Positions 34,220 to 44,179 of a DNA stretch of 51,238 bases are shown here, piece by piece (position 1 is the stretch's first letter; every line of letters starts with the position of its first letter). The DNA lies in the NCBI GenBank assembly GCA_016711225.1, contig JADJTK010000003.1:1-51238 (forward strand). The letters are read 5' to 3'. The stretch comes from Opitutaceae bacterium (lineage in GTDB: Bacteria; Verrucomicrobiota; Verrucomicrobiia; Opitutales; Opitutaceae). The notes beneath the pieces were generated by a model that was given only the letters and a program-made list of their open reading frames with translations, was not told the DNA's origin and did not search any database. The position numbers and the translations under genes were made by a program.

Positions 34220-34573
34220 GTGTCCGTTTCCATGAGCCGTCCCGCCCCCGTTGCTGCGGCAACCTCGACCACCACCCCGTTCATGCTGACCGCGGCCGGG
34301 CACACCGATGTCGGACGCAAGCGCAAGAACAACGAGGATTGTTTTGCGCCGGTGGCGCTGGGAGGCGCAAACGCGCCCCAACTACCGGAAGCTGCGCTTG
34401 AAGGGCCGTTGGCCGAGCCGGGCGTGCTGTTGGTGGTGGCGGATGGCATGGGCGGAGCCGAGGCGGGCGAAGTCGCCAGCCGGTTGGCGGTGGAAACGGT
34501 GGTAACCGAGTTGCGCGCCAAAGCCGCCTCATCGGCCGACATGGCAGCGATACTCGCCGGCTCGGGCGGGGGA
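34220..34573 (+). pseudogene. PP2C-type Ser/Thr phosphatase, N-terminal fragment
   Basis: The frame gives MLTAAGHTDVGRKRKNNEDCF and then VLLVVADGMGGAEAGEVASRLAVETV, the first two metal-binding motifs of PP2C phosphatases (the E-D of NNED and D-G-M-G-G). After about residue 115 (SADMAAILAG) the sequence turns into basic, low-complexity residues and the remaining two thirds of the catalytic domain, including the later metal aspartates, are absent. The frame stays open to a TGA at 34775-34777 that overlaps the xylanase ATG. There are fewer than 200 bp before the xylanase, so this is a deletion and not a simple shift. Confidence 0.8.
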
Positions 34574-34773
34574 ACGCCCCGGCGCCACCCGCACCATAGC
34601 CCAACGTCCACAAGATCGGGCCATCACTGGGCGAAACGCTCGTCCCGCAAGCGCCACCGCCGGGCATCGGCGCCGTGGTTCCCCACCTTGCACCTCCCGA
34701 ACCGTGACGGAGCAACCCGCTCGAGGATCTTCGAAAGACGTACCGACCGCCAACACCCCAAAAACACCACTCG

Positions 34774-36147
34774 ATGAAACGCCTGATACTTGTTTCCCTC
34801 GCCCTCGCGGGCTGGGTCAGCGCCGTCTCGGCCGCCGCCCGCACCGATGCAGCCTCCGTGCAGGCCCTGCTCGCGCAGGCCGAGCGAAATGTGGAGCAAT
34901 ACCGCAAGGGGGATATCCAGATCCATGTCGTGGACAGCGCCGGTCGCCCGCTGGCCGGCGTGACGGTGGCCGTGGATCAACGCTCCCACCATTTCCGCTT
35001 CGGCTCCATCGTGTTCGAGCTGACCCAGGAGAAGCACTTCACCCCGGAGCAGGCAGCCCTCTTCAAAGAGCGCTTCTCCCGACTCTTCAACCTGGCGATT
35101 GTCCCGTTCTACTGGGACGGATATGAGCCAGTTCCAGGACGCACCGCCTGGGCGGGAAACCTCGAGGTCGCGAAATGGTGCCGTGAACAGGGCATCACCG
35201 CCAAAGGCCACCCCCTGGCCTGGACCCATGTGGCCGGAATGCCGGCCTGGCTCCACGAACTGCCCCCGGAATACGGGAAGCCGCTCCTGCAGTCCCGGAT
35301 TGTCGACACCGTCAAGGGCTTCGCCGGCACGATCGACCTCTGGGACGTGGCCAACGAGGCGGCCAATACGGTGTCCTGGGATCGGGCTATGAAGATGCGA
35401 GAACGCGTGGAGGGAGAGCGCTACGACAACGAGGACCTTTCCGTCGAAGCGGTCGCCGACTGGGTCGATCCCTGCTACCGCTGGGCCCATGCCGCCAACC
35501 CGCAGGCCACTCTCCTCCTCAACGACTTTGGACAAATCGCCTGGCCACCGGTCCGGGAGCACTTCTTCGCCCTGGTGAAGGAGCTGCAGCGCCGGGGCAC
35601 GCCGCTGCATGGAATCGGATTGCAGGCCCATGAACCGCGCACCGAGTGGTTTCATCCCCAGAAGGTCTGGGATACGCTCGAGCGTTACCGCGAGCTGGGC
35701 CTGCCCATCCACTTCACGGAGTTCCACCCGCATTCCCTGGGGGCGCCCATCTCCGGAGGATACAAGGAAGGGACCTGGACCGAGGAGAACCAGGCCGAAT
35801 TCGCCAGAATCATGTACACGCTGGCCTTCGGGCACCCGTCGGTGGCCTCCTTCACGTGGTGGGATTTCACCGAGAACGATTCCTTCATCAAGGGCAGCGC
35901 CCTGCTCAACAAGGACTTCAGCCCGAAGCCGGCCTACCGGGTCCTCGACGAGCTCATCAATCACCACTGGAAGACGCACACGCGCATGACCACGGATACC
36001 GAGGGGCGGATCGTCCTCCGCGGTTTCTATGGCGAGTATCAGGTGCGTCCAGAATCTGACAACGGAGGACTCGCCACCTTCCTGCACACGCCGGGAACCG
36101 CGAGCGATTGGACGATCCGCGTGGCAGCAGCATCAGCCCGGCCCTGA
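34774..36147 (+). CDS. GH10 endo-1,4-beta-xylanase, secreted
   Basis: 457 residues. The signal peptide (RLILVSLALAGWVSAVSA, cleavage near residue 21) is followed by a short beta domain (about 45-75) and the GH10 TIM barrel. Landmarks: GHPLAWTH, DLWDVANEAAN with the acid/base E195, LLLNDFGQ, GIGLQAHEP and IHFTEFHPH with nucleophile E316, then FTWWDFTENDSF. A small C-terminal beta segment (about 395-457) may bind the barrel. It cleaves xylan or related beta-1,4-glycans outside the cytoplasm. Its ATG overlaps the end of the PP2C-fragment frame (ATGA). No transporter or other xylan gene is adjacent, so it is isolated rather than part of a utilisation locus. Confidence 0.93.
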   Translation: MKRLILVSLALAGWVSAVSAAARTDAASVQALLAQAERNVEQYRKGDIQIHVVDSAGRPLAGVTVAVDQRSHHFRFGSIVFELTQEKHFTPEQAALFKERFSRLFNLAIVPFYWDGYEPVPGRTAWAGNLEVAKWCREQGITAKGHPLAWTHVAGMPAWLHELPPEYGKPLLQSRIVDTVKGFAGTIDLWDVANEAANTVSWDRAMKMRERVEGERYDNEDLSVEAVADWVDPCYRWAHAANPQATLLLNDFGQIAWPPVREHFFALVKELQRRGTPLHGIGLQAHEPRTEWFHPQKVWDTLERYRELGLPIHFTEFHPHSLGAPISGGYKEGTWTEENQAEFARIMYTLAFGHPSVASFTWWDFTENDSFIKGSALLNKDFSPKPAYRVLDELINHHWKTHTRMTTDTEGRIVLRGFYGEYQVRPESDNGGLATFLHTPGTASDWTIRVAAASARP

Positions 36148-36300
36148 GGCGAGCGGATGGGCGAAGGTGGCGCGTAGCGTGTTCTCCCGTTCTCGCCACA
36201 GGCCGGCAAAGGCAGACAGCGTTGACCCAAACACGGGCAGACGCGATTGAGGTCAATCGCGTCCACCCCCACCCGCAGGCGGCGGGCTCCTGCGTTACCG

Positions 36301-36531
36301 CCCAAGAAACCCTCGCCCGGTGGGGCGGGCTTAACGCCCGCCATCCGAGGTGCGGGCCGGGCATGGCGGGCAGAAAGCCCGCCCCACCATCGGATAGGTA
36401 CGGCCCGGGCCAGCCCCTTCACCCTGCCGATGGCCGGCTACGTGGCCCGCGACAAGCCCACCATCGGATAGGTACGGCCCTGGCCAGTTTCCTCCCGATA
36501 TCGCCCGGCCCGGCCGGGTGCTCAGCTTCTG
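36301..36531. repeat. Mosaic GC-rich repeat (family B), first copy
   Basis: Contains GGTGGGGCGGGCTTAACGCC (36319 on), GCCATCCGAGGTGCGGG, an inverted partner (GGCGGGCAGAAAGCCCGCCC, about 36365-36384), two copies of CCACCATCGGATAGGTACGG (36385 and 36459), and CCCGATATCGCCCGGCCCGG (36493 on). The first and last parts recur at 39020-39126. No gene lies in 36148-36550; this repeat fills the gap between the xylanase and the convergent DUF3365 gene. Confidence 0.85.
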
Positions 36532-36550
36532 TCGTGTGCAGAATTTGGGC

Positions 36551-37096
36551 TCAGAACTCCAGCGGCACGCGCACGACAAGGCCGCCCATCGCGTCGCCGA
36601 GCTTGAGGTCGCGGCGCGGGCTGCGGGGATTCGCGTTGTGACAGTCCACGCACGAGGCGAGATCCGCACGCTGGGCATAGACCGCCGTAAAGTAGCTGCG
36701 CCCGCCGAGTTCCTCGTCGGTGTAGTAGTTCTCGCCGGGATGACTCGCGACGAACGCCAGGCCCGCCTGCTCCGCCTCGGTCTGCGGTGCGTTGCTGCGG
36801 TTGATCGGCTGGAGCGAGCGGAGCGCGTACGAAAACTCCGCCCCGTTCTGCTGGATACTCTGCCCGGCCTTGCGCAACAGCTCGGCGTGCCCGGGCGCGG
36901 TGCCGCCCGCCAGCGCCGGCGCGAGCCGCTCCACATACGTCCGCTGGTCCGCGGCGATCACCGCGTGCAGCGAGTCCGCCATCTTGCGCATGCTGACGGA
37001 GCGCGCCAGATGCGTCTTCTCCGGGGCGGCCACGGCCCAGGCCGTCAGCGCCAGCGCGGAGAGTGCGAGCGTCAGGTTCAAGGTTTTGCTCTTCAT
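36551..37096 (-). CDS. DUF3365 (Tll0287-like) periplasmic haem protein
   Basis: 181 residues from ATG 37096. A signal peptide (LNLTLALSALALTAWAVAA) is followed by a helical sensor-like domain and one c-type haem motif, CVDCHN, with C149, C152 and H153. Near it are the GENYYTDEELGGRSYFTAVYAQRAD and GGLVVRVPLEF segments typical of DUF3365/Tll0287-like domains. It should bind one covalent haem in the periplasm, for redox or gas sensing. Its ATG overlaps the stop of the upstream CRTAC1 gene (ATGA, 37093-37096), so the two are translationally coupled and probably work together. Confidence 0.85.
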   Translation of the reverse strand: MKSKTLNLTLALSALALTAWAVAAPEKTHLARSVSMRKMADSLHAVIAADQRTYVERLAPALAGGTAPGHAELLRKAGQSIQQNGAEFSYALRSLQPINRSNAPQTEAEQAGLAFVASHPGENYYTDEELGGRSYFTAVYAQRADLASCVDCHNANPRSPRRDLKLGDAMGGLVVRVPLEF

Positions 37097-38806
37097 GACT
37101 GGGGTTCCTTCACTTTGAGAATCTGGTCGGCCGGGAGATCGGTGAGCACCTGCACGCGGCCGCTCGGCCAGCGAATCTCGAGACGCTCCACTTTCGTGTG
37201 CGCGCCGAGCCCGAAGTGCGGGCGGGCGTCGCTCTGCGTGAGAAAACCGGTCGGGCAGCGCATCTCCGCAGAGAGCGTAAGGTCGCCGGCTTTTACCGTG
37301 AGCAACGCGCCGTAGGCGCTGCGGTTGGTCTTCGAGCCTTCGAGCTCGAGCTTCAACCAATGGTTCGCGGTGGTCGTGCGGTTGCGCAGCAGGAACGCGC
37401 GGTCGGCGAGCGCGGTGATGAGAAAATCCATCCGGCCGTCGTTGTCGTAGTCGAGCGCGGCATTGCCACGGCCGTTGACGGGAGTGGTGAAAAACGCACC
37501 ACCGGCGGCCGAGGTGTCGGTGAAGTTGCCGCGCCCGTCGTTGGCGAGCAGGAGCGTGTCGGTGCCTTCGAGCACGAAGGCGGAGCCGTTGGCGACGACG
37601 ATGTCGAGGTCGCCGTCGTTGTCGTAGTCAAGAAACTCGCCGCCCCACCCCACGTACTTCTGCGTGAGCCGCCCGAGACCCGACGCCCACATCCGGTCGT
37701 CGTAAAGCCCCTGCGGCGTGCGGACGTAGAGCGAGCCGTAGCCCAGGCGGGTGACGAAGATATCGGACAGGCCGTCGCCATCGACGTCACCGATCGCGGC
37801 GTTCATCGAGCCGGGCGCCTCGCCGATCGAATTGAAAGCCACGCCGGCCTCCACGCCAACCTCGCGGAAGTGTCCCTTGCCGTCGTTCAGCCAGAGCTGG
37901 TTCGGCGTGTCGTCATTGGAGACGTAGAGATCGGCGTCGCCATCGCGGTCGCAGTCGAAGGCGGTCACGGCCATCCCGCGCTGGCCGGGCGAGTACAGGC
38001 CCGACTCGCGGGTGACGTCGCCAAACGTGCCGTCGCCGCGGTTCCGGAACAGGACGTTGGCCTGGCCCGCATAGGCGAGCGGCCCGGGATAGGCCCCAGG
38101 GTTCTGCTCGGACGCGCGATCCGGGATGTAGGTGAGGTAGTTGCAGACGTAGAGGTCGAGCAGCCCGTCGTTGTCGACATCGACGAAGGTCGCCGAGATG
38201 CCGGCGCGATCGCTGGCCACACCGGCCCGGGCGGTGGTGTCCTCGAAAGTGCCGTCGCCCCGGTTGCGGAACAGCTGGCTGCGGCCGATGCCGGCGATGA
38301 AGAGGTCGGGGTGGCCGTCGTTGTCGATGTCGCCCACGCACGCGGCGCTGGCGTAGCTGCCGCCCGCGAGCCCGGCCTTTGCAGTCACATCCTCGAAGGT
38401 ACCGTGCCCGAGGTTTCGGTACAGTCGGTTCGGCTCGCGCGGCGTGCCGGCAGATTCGCCGGTGACGCCTTCGAGCGGGCCCCAGTTGAGCAGGTAGAGG
38501 TCCACCAACCCGTCGCCGTCGTAGTCGAACACCGCGCCGCCCGAGCCGTTCGACAGGAGGATGTTCATGATGCCGCGGTGGCAGAACTGCTGCACGAAGC
38601 CGATGCCGGCCCGCTGGGTGACGTCCTCGAACAGGTCGCCCGGGCGCGCGGCGATCGGCGCGGGAAGGCGCGCGTGGAGGCAGGACGACCGCCTCAGCCT
38701 GCGTCGGCAGCGTGGCCGCGGCCGCTGCGAGCGCGACGAGGACGCCGGCGAGTCGCTTCGTCAGCGCGGACCGGAGCGGGACAATCTGGGGAAAGCGAGG
38801 ATGCAT
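37093..38806 (-). CDS. CRTAC1-type FG-GAP/ASPIC protein, one frameshift near the N-terminus
   Basis: From ATG 38806 a signal peptide frame (KRLAGVLVALAAAAATLPTQAEA) leads to a shift near 38670-38690. The second frame reads GDLFEDVTQRAGIGFVQQFC, about eight FG-GAP/VCBS repeats of the type DxDxDGxxDLY (for example DYDGDGLVDLYLLN, DIDNDGHPDLFIAG, DVDNDGLLDLYVCN), and a C-terminal ASPIC/UnbV domain (NHWLKLELEGSKTNRSAYGA ... FGLGAHTKVERLEIRWPSG). It is an exported calcium-binding beta-propeller; function unknown. It is coupled to the DUF3365 haem gene. A close paralogue lies immediately upstream at 39151-40867. Confidence 0.9.
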
Positions 38807-39150
38807 GTGCGGAAAAGGGTCGGAGCGGAGCAAAGACAGTTCAGTTCACAGAAGCGAAGAAACAAAGGGCGGATGGCAGCTGAATCTGAAGAATGCAATT
38901 CGAGCCGACAGAAGGTAACGAAGTGGATTACCGAGTCCGCGATCACGATCTACACATGGCAGGTGAATGGAAGCCCCCGGCACGGATCTCCCCTTGTTCT
39001 GCATGGTTTCGTTGCCTCTCAAGAAACCTCCGCCCGGTGGGGCGGGCTTTACGCCCGCCATCCGAGGTGCGGGGCGGGCCAGCTTCTTCCCGATATCGCC
39101 CGGCCCGGCCGGGTGCCCAGCTGCTGCCGGTCCGGCCGTTCCAGCTGAGC
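38807..39150. other. Intergenic region between the two CRTAC1 genes
   Basis: No gene is supported. The right two thirds is the second copy of repeat family B. The promoter of the downstream CRTAC1-DUF3365 pair should be between 38807 and about 39019, but I cannot identify boxes. Confidence 0.5.
39020..39126. repeat. Mosaic GC-rich repeat (family B), second copy
   Basis: AAGAAACCTCCGCCCGGTGG, GGGCGGGCTTTACGCCCGCC and ATCCGAGGTGCGGGGCGGG match 36304-36357. GCCAGCTTCTTCCCGATATC and CGCCCGGCCCGGCCGGGTGC match 36484-36522. This copy lacks the inverted middle part of the first copy. It lies 25 bp beyond the stop of the second CRTAC1 gene, as the first copy lies 20 bp beyond the DUF3365 stop. Confidence 0.85.
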
Positions 39151-40867
39151 TCAGGGCTCCTGGATGCGCACGACCTGGTCCACCACCGGGTTGGCGACGG
39201 TCTGGGTCTGGCCACTCGGCCAACGGATTTCGATACGGTCGATCGTCGCCGCGGCGCCCAGACCGAAGTGCAGCCGCGGGTCCTGCTGAAAAACGTAGCT
39301 GGTCGGGCACCGCGCCTCCGCCTGCCAGCTGCGCGCTCCGGCGACGACCTTCACTTGGGCGCCGAAGCCGTCGCGGTTGCTGCGCGTGCCGACGAGCTTC
39401 ACCGTCAGCCAGTGGCCGGAGCTCGCGCCGCGATTGTGCAGCAGCACCGCTCGATCGCCGAGGCTGGAGGCGATCAAGTCCATGCGCCCGTCGTTGTCGA
39501 AGTCGAAGGCGCCGCTGCCGCGCAGGTTGAGCTGCCGTTGGAAGAACGGACCGCCCTTATCCGCCGCGCTCGCGAAGGAGCCCTTGCCCTGGTTCTCGAG
39601 CAGCAGGCTGAGCATGCCCTTCATGTAGTGCGGGTCGCCGTTGGCGATGAAGAGGTCGAGGTCGCCGTCGTTGTCGAAGTCGAGGAAGTTGCCACCCAGC
39701 CGGTGTACTGCGCGGTGAGCGCCAGTAGGCCCGACGCCGCGATACGGTCGTCGAATAGACCGCCGGGAGAATTCAGATACAGCGAGGCGTTGCCGAAACG
39801 CGTGACCAGCAGGTCCGGTAGGCCGTCGCCGTTGACGTCGCCCACCGCCGTGCCCATCGAGCCGCCCGCCTCGCCGAACTGGTTGACGGCCACCCCGCAC
39901 TCCAGGCCCACCTCCTTGAAATGCCCCTTGCCGTCGTTGGCGAGGAGCAGGTTGGCCGTGCCGTCGTTCGTGATGTAGAGGTCCTGATCCCCATCGAGGT
40001 CATAGTCGAACGGGTCACCGACATCCCGCGATGCCCGTTGATGCGGATCCCCGCCCGTTCGCTCACGTCCTCGAAGGTCCCATCGGCACGATTGCGATAA
40101 AGGAGGTTGAACTCCGGCTCGTAGGACAGCGGCCCCGGATACGGAATATTTGTGCCCGCCGGCGGTTTGATCGCCGGATCGAACACGAGGTAGTTCGCGA
40201 CGAAGAGATCGAGCCGTCCGTCGTTGTCCGCATCGAAGAACGTCGCCGAGATGCCCGCCTGATGGGAGGCCAGGCCGGCCGGGCCGGTCACGTCCTCGAA
40301 GGTCCCATCGCCCCGGTTACGGTAGAGGATGAGTTCGCCGAAATTCACCACCAGCAGGTCGGTGTCCCCATCATTGTCGTAGTCCGCTGCGGCGGCGGTG
40401 GTACCGAAGCCCCGGCCCTCGACGCCGGCGCGTTGCGTAACGTTCTCGAAGGTGCCGTCGCCGCGGTTGCGCAAAAGCGCGTTCGGCAGGCGCGCGGTGC
40501 CCACAGGCGCCTCGGAGAGGACCGGCACCGGCCCCGAGTTCACGAGATAGACGTCCATGAACCCGTCCCCGTCGAAATCGAGGATCGTGCCGCCGGCGCC
40601 GTCGGACTTCATGATGTTGTCGAGCTGCCCGTTGGCCAGCTGGTGGGCGAAGTCGATGCCCGCCCGCGCCGTGATATCCTCAAACATCGGCGACCCGCTG
40701 GCCCCGCGAGTCGTCGGGGCTTGCGCGTTCGCCGTGGGCTCGGGCGCCTTCCCGCAACCGGCCAGCACCAGCAGTCCGGCGACCAAGCTCCCCGCCCAGA
40801 ACCGGCGTGTTCGGCAGTCGGAGGCAGCTAGCGGAGCACAAACCAGACAGGAGGACGGAATGATCAT
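39151..40867 (-). CDS. CRTAC1-type FG-GAP/ASPIC lipoprotein, two one-base frameshifts
   Basis: From ATG 40867 a lipoprotein signal (SLVAGLLVLAGC, lipid cysteine C38) leads into FG-GAP repeats (DFDGDGFMDVYLVN, DYDNDGDTDLLVVN, DADNDGRLDLFVAN). The chain continues in a second frame (FDYDLDGDQDLYITNDGTAN, DVNGDGLPDLLVTRFGN) and a third (GGNFLDFDNDGDLDLFIANG) to the ASPIC/UnbV end (GHWLTVKLVGTRSNRDGFGA ... IDRIEIRWPSG). Adding one base to the homopolymers at 40012-40014 and 39695-39697 restores a continuous protein; the paralogue at 37093-38806 reads YVGWGGEFLDYDNDGD at the second site, exactly as predicted. It is surface- or periplasm-facing; function unknown. Confidence 0.9.
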
Positions 40868-41106
40868 GAGCAGGGACGAATGTGCTTTGCGCCGAATGCC
40901 GGCGGCAAGCCAACAACGCCTGGCCACAGCCCGCCTCCTCGCGAATCAGCCGGCCTTGCGGGACCGCCGCCCGCCCGCCGCAACCACGGCACGGCGAACC
41001 AAGAGCCCCCTCCTCCGCACGAACGTTACGAGCACGATGAAGGCCCAAGCGACGTGCCGCGGGCCCCCGGCCACCGGGCGGATCAAAAACCGTCCGCTCG
41101 TTCGCC

Positions 41107-43683
41107 CTAACCCTCATCCCGGCGATCCAGCACCAGCACCACCTTCTTCGCCGCCTCGTCGATGGTGAGCTTGGCGGCATAGGTCTTCTTGGTCCGCTGC
41201 GACACGAGGTCCACAAACTCTGCTGGCGCCTTGTCCACGACGCCCTGGATGAGCCGCACCACATCTTCGGCCGCCCAGGTGCGCCCAAAGGCGTTCTTCC
41301 AGAAACGCACGCCGGGGAAGCCGGGGGATTCAAAGTAGGCGCCGCGATCCAGCATGAGCTTGTCGCATTTCGGGCACTTGATCCCCTTCACCTTCTTCGC
41401 CTCCGGCTCGACGATAACGATCTTGTGCGACTCGGCGCTGATCCCGAGCATCGCCGAGTAGGTCTGGCCACTCCGCGTGGTGAGATTGTCGTAGCTCTGG
41501 GGCTTGCCTTCGGCAGCAGCGGCGAGCAGCGCGCGGAAGTCCTCGGCGGTCCATTGACGGCCAAAGCACTCCTTCCACAACAGGGTGCCTTCGAAACCGG
41601 GGGCCTCCCAGGCCGTACCGCGATCTAGGATCGGTTTGCCGGACTTCGGGCAAAGCACCTCGGTAGCGGTGCCCCCGACCAATTCCGGTCGCTCCGCCTC
41701 ATGCAGGCGGGTGCTGGCGGCCTTGTACCGCTCGGCGACATCCAGAAATTGGCGAAGCATCGTGTCCAGCAGCGTGCCGCGGGTGTAGCTCGATTTCCCG
41801 CGTTCCATCTTCTTGAGCTCGTACTCCATCTCCGCGGTCTGTTTTGCCGATACCGCCACCGGATCGATTTTTTTGAGCCCACGAATCAGCGCGCGGCCGT
41901 TCTGCGTGGTGACCACCCAGCGGCCCTTACGCTCGATGAACCCGCGCTCAAGCAGAGTCTCGATGATCGAGGCGCGGGTGGCCGGCGTGCCCAGGCCATG
42001 GTCCTTCATCGCCTCAAGCAACTCCTCAAGATGCTCGGGCGACATCGAACTCTCGTCGATGGTCGCGCCGGCGTATTCCATCGCCGTGAGGATCGTGGCG
42101 TCGTCGTAGGGCTTGGGTGGGTTGGTCTCGAGCTTCTTGATCTCCGTCTGGCCGAGGGCCTGTTCCTTGATCAGGTCGGGCATGCCTTGCTGGTCTTTGC
42201 CTTCGCCCTTGTCCTTCACCCAGCGAGTCCAACCCGCGGTGACCACGTTCTCCCGCGCGGTCCGGAACAGGCAGGGCGCATAGTCGCCACTGCCCCCCTT
42301 CTGCTCCCAGCGGCGAGTGATGACCTTCACCTTCAGAGGCTCGTCGAGCGCCATCAGGCAGGCCTGGGTGATCGCCATCCAGGCGAGCAGCTGATCCCGA
42401 TTGGCCCGCGCCAGACCGGCGGTGTCCGTCAACGGATGCAGCCCGTAATGGTCGCTCTCGGTATTGCGGAAGGCCTTCGCCTTGCCCATCTCCGCGTCGG
42501 AGCGAAGCGCCTGGCCCGCCAGATGGGCCTGTGGGTGCTTTACGCGAATCCAGGCGTGGGCACTCCGGACACCGTCGCAAACCTTCTGCCGCATCTCCTC
42601 CGAGTCCGGGAAATAGCGGGAGTCGGTTCGCGGGTAGCTGATGAGCTTCAGGTCTTCATACAAGGATTGCAGTACCTCGAGGGTGTGCGCGGCCGTCCAA
42701 GCAAACTTCTTGGAGAAATACTTCGAGGCCTCCTGGAGATCGAAGGGCAGCGGTGGGCGCTCGGTACGCTGCGAGCCAGTATCCTTCACCAAGTAGGTGT
42801 CCGGGGACTTGGCGGCGTCGGTGAACTTCAACGCCAGCGCTTCGGACCAGAACGCCTTGCGGTCCCGCTCCTCGAGAATCTGGGGCCTGCCCAGCAATTT
42901 CTCCCGGTTCTCCGCCGCGGCGTAGGCATCGAGGTCCGCCTTGGCCACCACCCCGTCGAAGTTGCCGTAGACCTCCCAGAAGTTCTGCGGCTTGAAGAAG
43001 GCGATCGCGCGATCGCGTTCGTAGATGAGGGCCAGCGTGGGCGTCTGCACCCGCCCGACACTCCACACCCGCCAGTTGCCCTCGCCGCGAGGCAGGGTCT
43101 TGGTCGCCAGCACAGTTTTGTTCATGCCGGCCAGCCAATCCGCCTGGTCGCGCGTGTATCCGGCTTCCGCCAGGCCGTCGCGCTCGCTCAAGGGGCGCCG
43201 GTTGCGATACGCGTCGCGGAACGCCTTCTCGGTCATTTCCTGCATCCACATGCGCGAGAGCGTGGTCTTCGTGCAGTCGACGCCCGCATGGCCGAGGATC
43301 TTGCGGAAGATCAGCTCACCCTCGCGGCCGGCGTCGCAGGCATTGACGATCTCGCCACCCTCGTGCGCGCGGAGGTGGCCGCAGAGCACCTCCAGGGAGC
43401 GCTCCGCCTTCTGCCGCGGCACCTCCTCAAAATCCCAGCCGGGGCGGGGCACGATCGGCAGATCGGCGATCCGCCATTTCCCGTACTGCTTGCCGTGCAC
43501 CTGATCGTAGGCCTCCGGCTTGGCCAACTGGAGATAGTGCCCTGCCGCGCAGGTTACGGTGAGTTCGTCGCCCTTGGGCGTGAGTCCCTTGAACAGCTTT
43601 CCGCCCTCCTCTTTGACGCCCAGCAAGGCCTTCGCGACATCGAGGGCCACCGAGGGTTTCTCTGCGACAATGAGGATCTTCAT
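41107..43683 (-). CDS. topB: Type IA DNA topoisomerase (topoisomerase III-like)
   Basis: 858 residues from ATG 43683. The N-terminal Toprim domain begins MKILIVAEKPSVALDVAKAL with the acidic centre DAGREGELIF (about residues 115-125). The topoisomerase core carries the active-site tyrosine Y350 in LISYPRTDSRYFP, and GLGTPATRASIIETLLERGFIER is also present. The C-terminus holds two similar repeats, CPKSGKPILDRGTAWEAPGF and CPKCDKLMLDRGAYFESPGF, each followed by WKxxFGRxWxAED, with incomplete or complete Cys pairs in place of zinc ribbons. It relaxes or decatenates single-stranded DNA. A longer frame start at 43719 is not family-like. The intergenic DNA beyond is repeat-rich. Confidence 0.93.
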   Translation of the reverse strand: MKILIVAEKPSVALDVAKALLGVKEEGGKLFKGLTPKGDELTVTCAAGHYLQLAKPEAYDQVHGKQYGKWRIADLPIVPRPGWDFEEVPRQKAERSLEVLCGHLRAHEGGEIVNACDAGREGELIFRKILGHAGVDCTKTTLSRMWMQEMTEKAFRDAYRNRRPLSERDGLAEAGYTRDQADWLAGMNKTVLATKTLPRGEGNWRVWSVGRVQTPTLALIYERDRAIAFFKPQNFWEVYGNFDGVVAKADLDAYAAAENREKLLGRPQILEERDRKAFWSEALALKFTDAAKSPDTYLVKDTGSQRTERPPLPFDLQEASKYFSKKFAWTAAHTLEVLQSLYEDLKLISYPRTDSRYFPDSEEMRQKVCDGVRSAHAWIRVKHPQAHLAGQALRSDAEMGKAKAFRNTESDHYGLHPLTDTAGLARANRDQLLAWMAITQACLMALDEPLKVKVITRRWEQKGGSGDYAPCLFRTARENVVTAGWTRWVKDKGEGKDQQGMPDLIKEQALGQTEIKKLETNPPKPYDDATILTAMEYAGATIDESSMSPEHLEELLEAMKDHGLGTPATRASIIETLLERGFIERKGRWVVTTQNGRALIRGLKKIDPVAVSAKQTAEMEYELKKMERGKSSYTRGTLLDTMLRQFLDVAERYKAASTRLHEAERPELVGGTATEVLCPKSGKPILDRGTAWEAPGFEGTLLWKECFGRQWTAEDFRALLAAAAEGKPQSYDNLTTRSGQTYSAMLGISAESHKIVIVEPEAKKVKGIKCPKCDKLMLDRGAYFESPGFPGVRFWKNAFGRTWAAEDVVRLIQGVVDKAPAEFVDLVSQRTKKTYAAKLTIDEAAKKVVLVLDRRDEG

Positions 43684-44179
43684 CGGTTGGGGGCAGCAAA
43701 GGCCGGTCGGCCGGCCCAAGGCAAACTCTCATCACGGCGGGTCCAAGGAAACCGAACTAGCCCGACGAGAATAGCCGCAAAGAGCCAGCGCCCCCACTGG
43801 GCCGCCGCTTGGCTAGCGGCGCTCCCCGTGGTTGACCGGCGTAGGGGCGGTGTTTGCGCCGCCTCAGCCGAAGGGACTTAGGCGCAGGAAAGCAAAGCAC
43901 GCACAGGATCGGGGCTACCGTCACAGAGGTCACGGAGAGTGGGGAGGCCCAGAGTGACTCGTGGGTGGCGCAGGCGACCCTGCCTGCGTTCTGCCTTCTG
44001 CATTCTGCCTTAGGCTCGCCGTCCGCGTCCGTCTCCTCGTGCCCTCCGTGTCCTCTGTGGTGCAATCGTCCGCACCACGCTCTCCGTCGTAGCTGGATGG
44101 CGCAGGCATTCAGTCCTGGGAGTGCCGCGCTCCGGCACGGCTCCGCCTCCCCGGCGTTCTGCCTTCTGCCTTAGGCTGC
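43684..44179. repeat. Repeat-rich intergenic region
   Basis: No gene is supported. It contains a family-A palindrome (GTAGGGGCGGTGTTTGCGCC, 43841-43865), a TCACAGAGGTCACGGAGAG-type motif (43922-43941) with a related inverted piece near 44045-44066, and two heptamer arrays of the unit TTCTGCC (43989-44012 and 44157-44173), each ending in TTAGGCT. It resembles a dumping ground for dispersed repeats next to mobile DNA. Confidence 0.7.

Noticed and set aside
34570..34777. C-terminal 70 codons of the PP2C frame as a novel domain
   Set aside because: Basic, Arg/His/Ser-rich and without secondary-structure pattern; it is most simply read-through of non-coding DNA after a deletion.
41701..43881. 726-codon plus-strand frame opposite topB
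   Set aside because: It is antisense to all topoisomerase motifs and has no family-like sequence.
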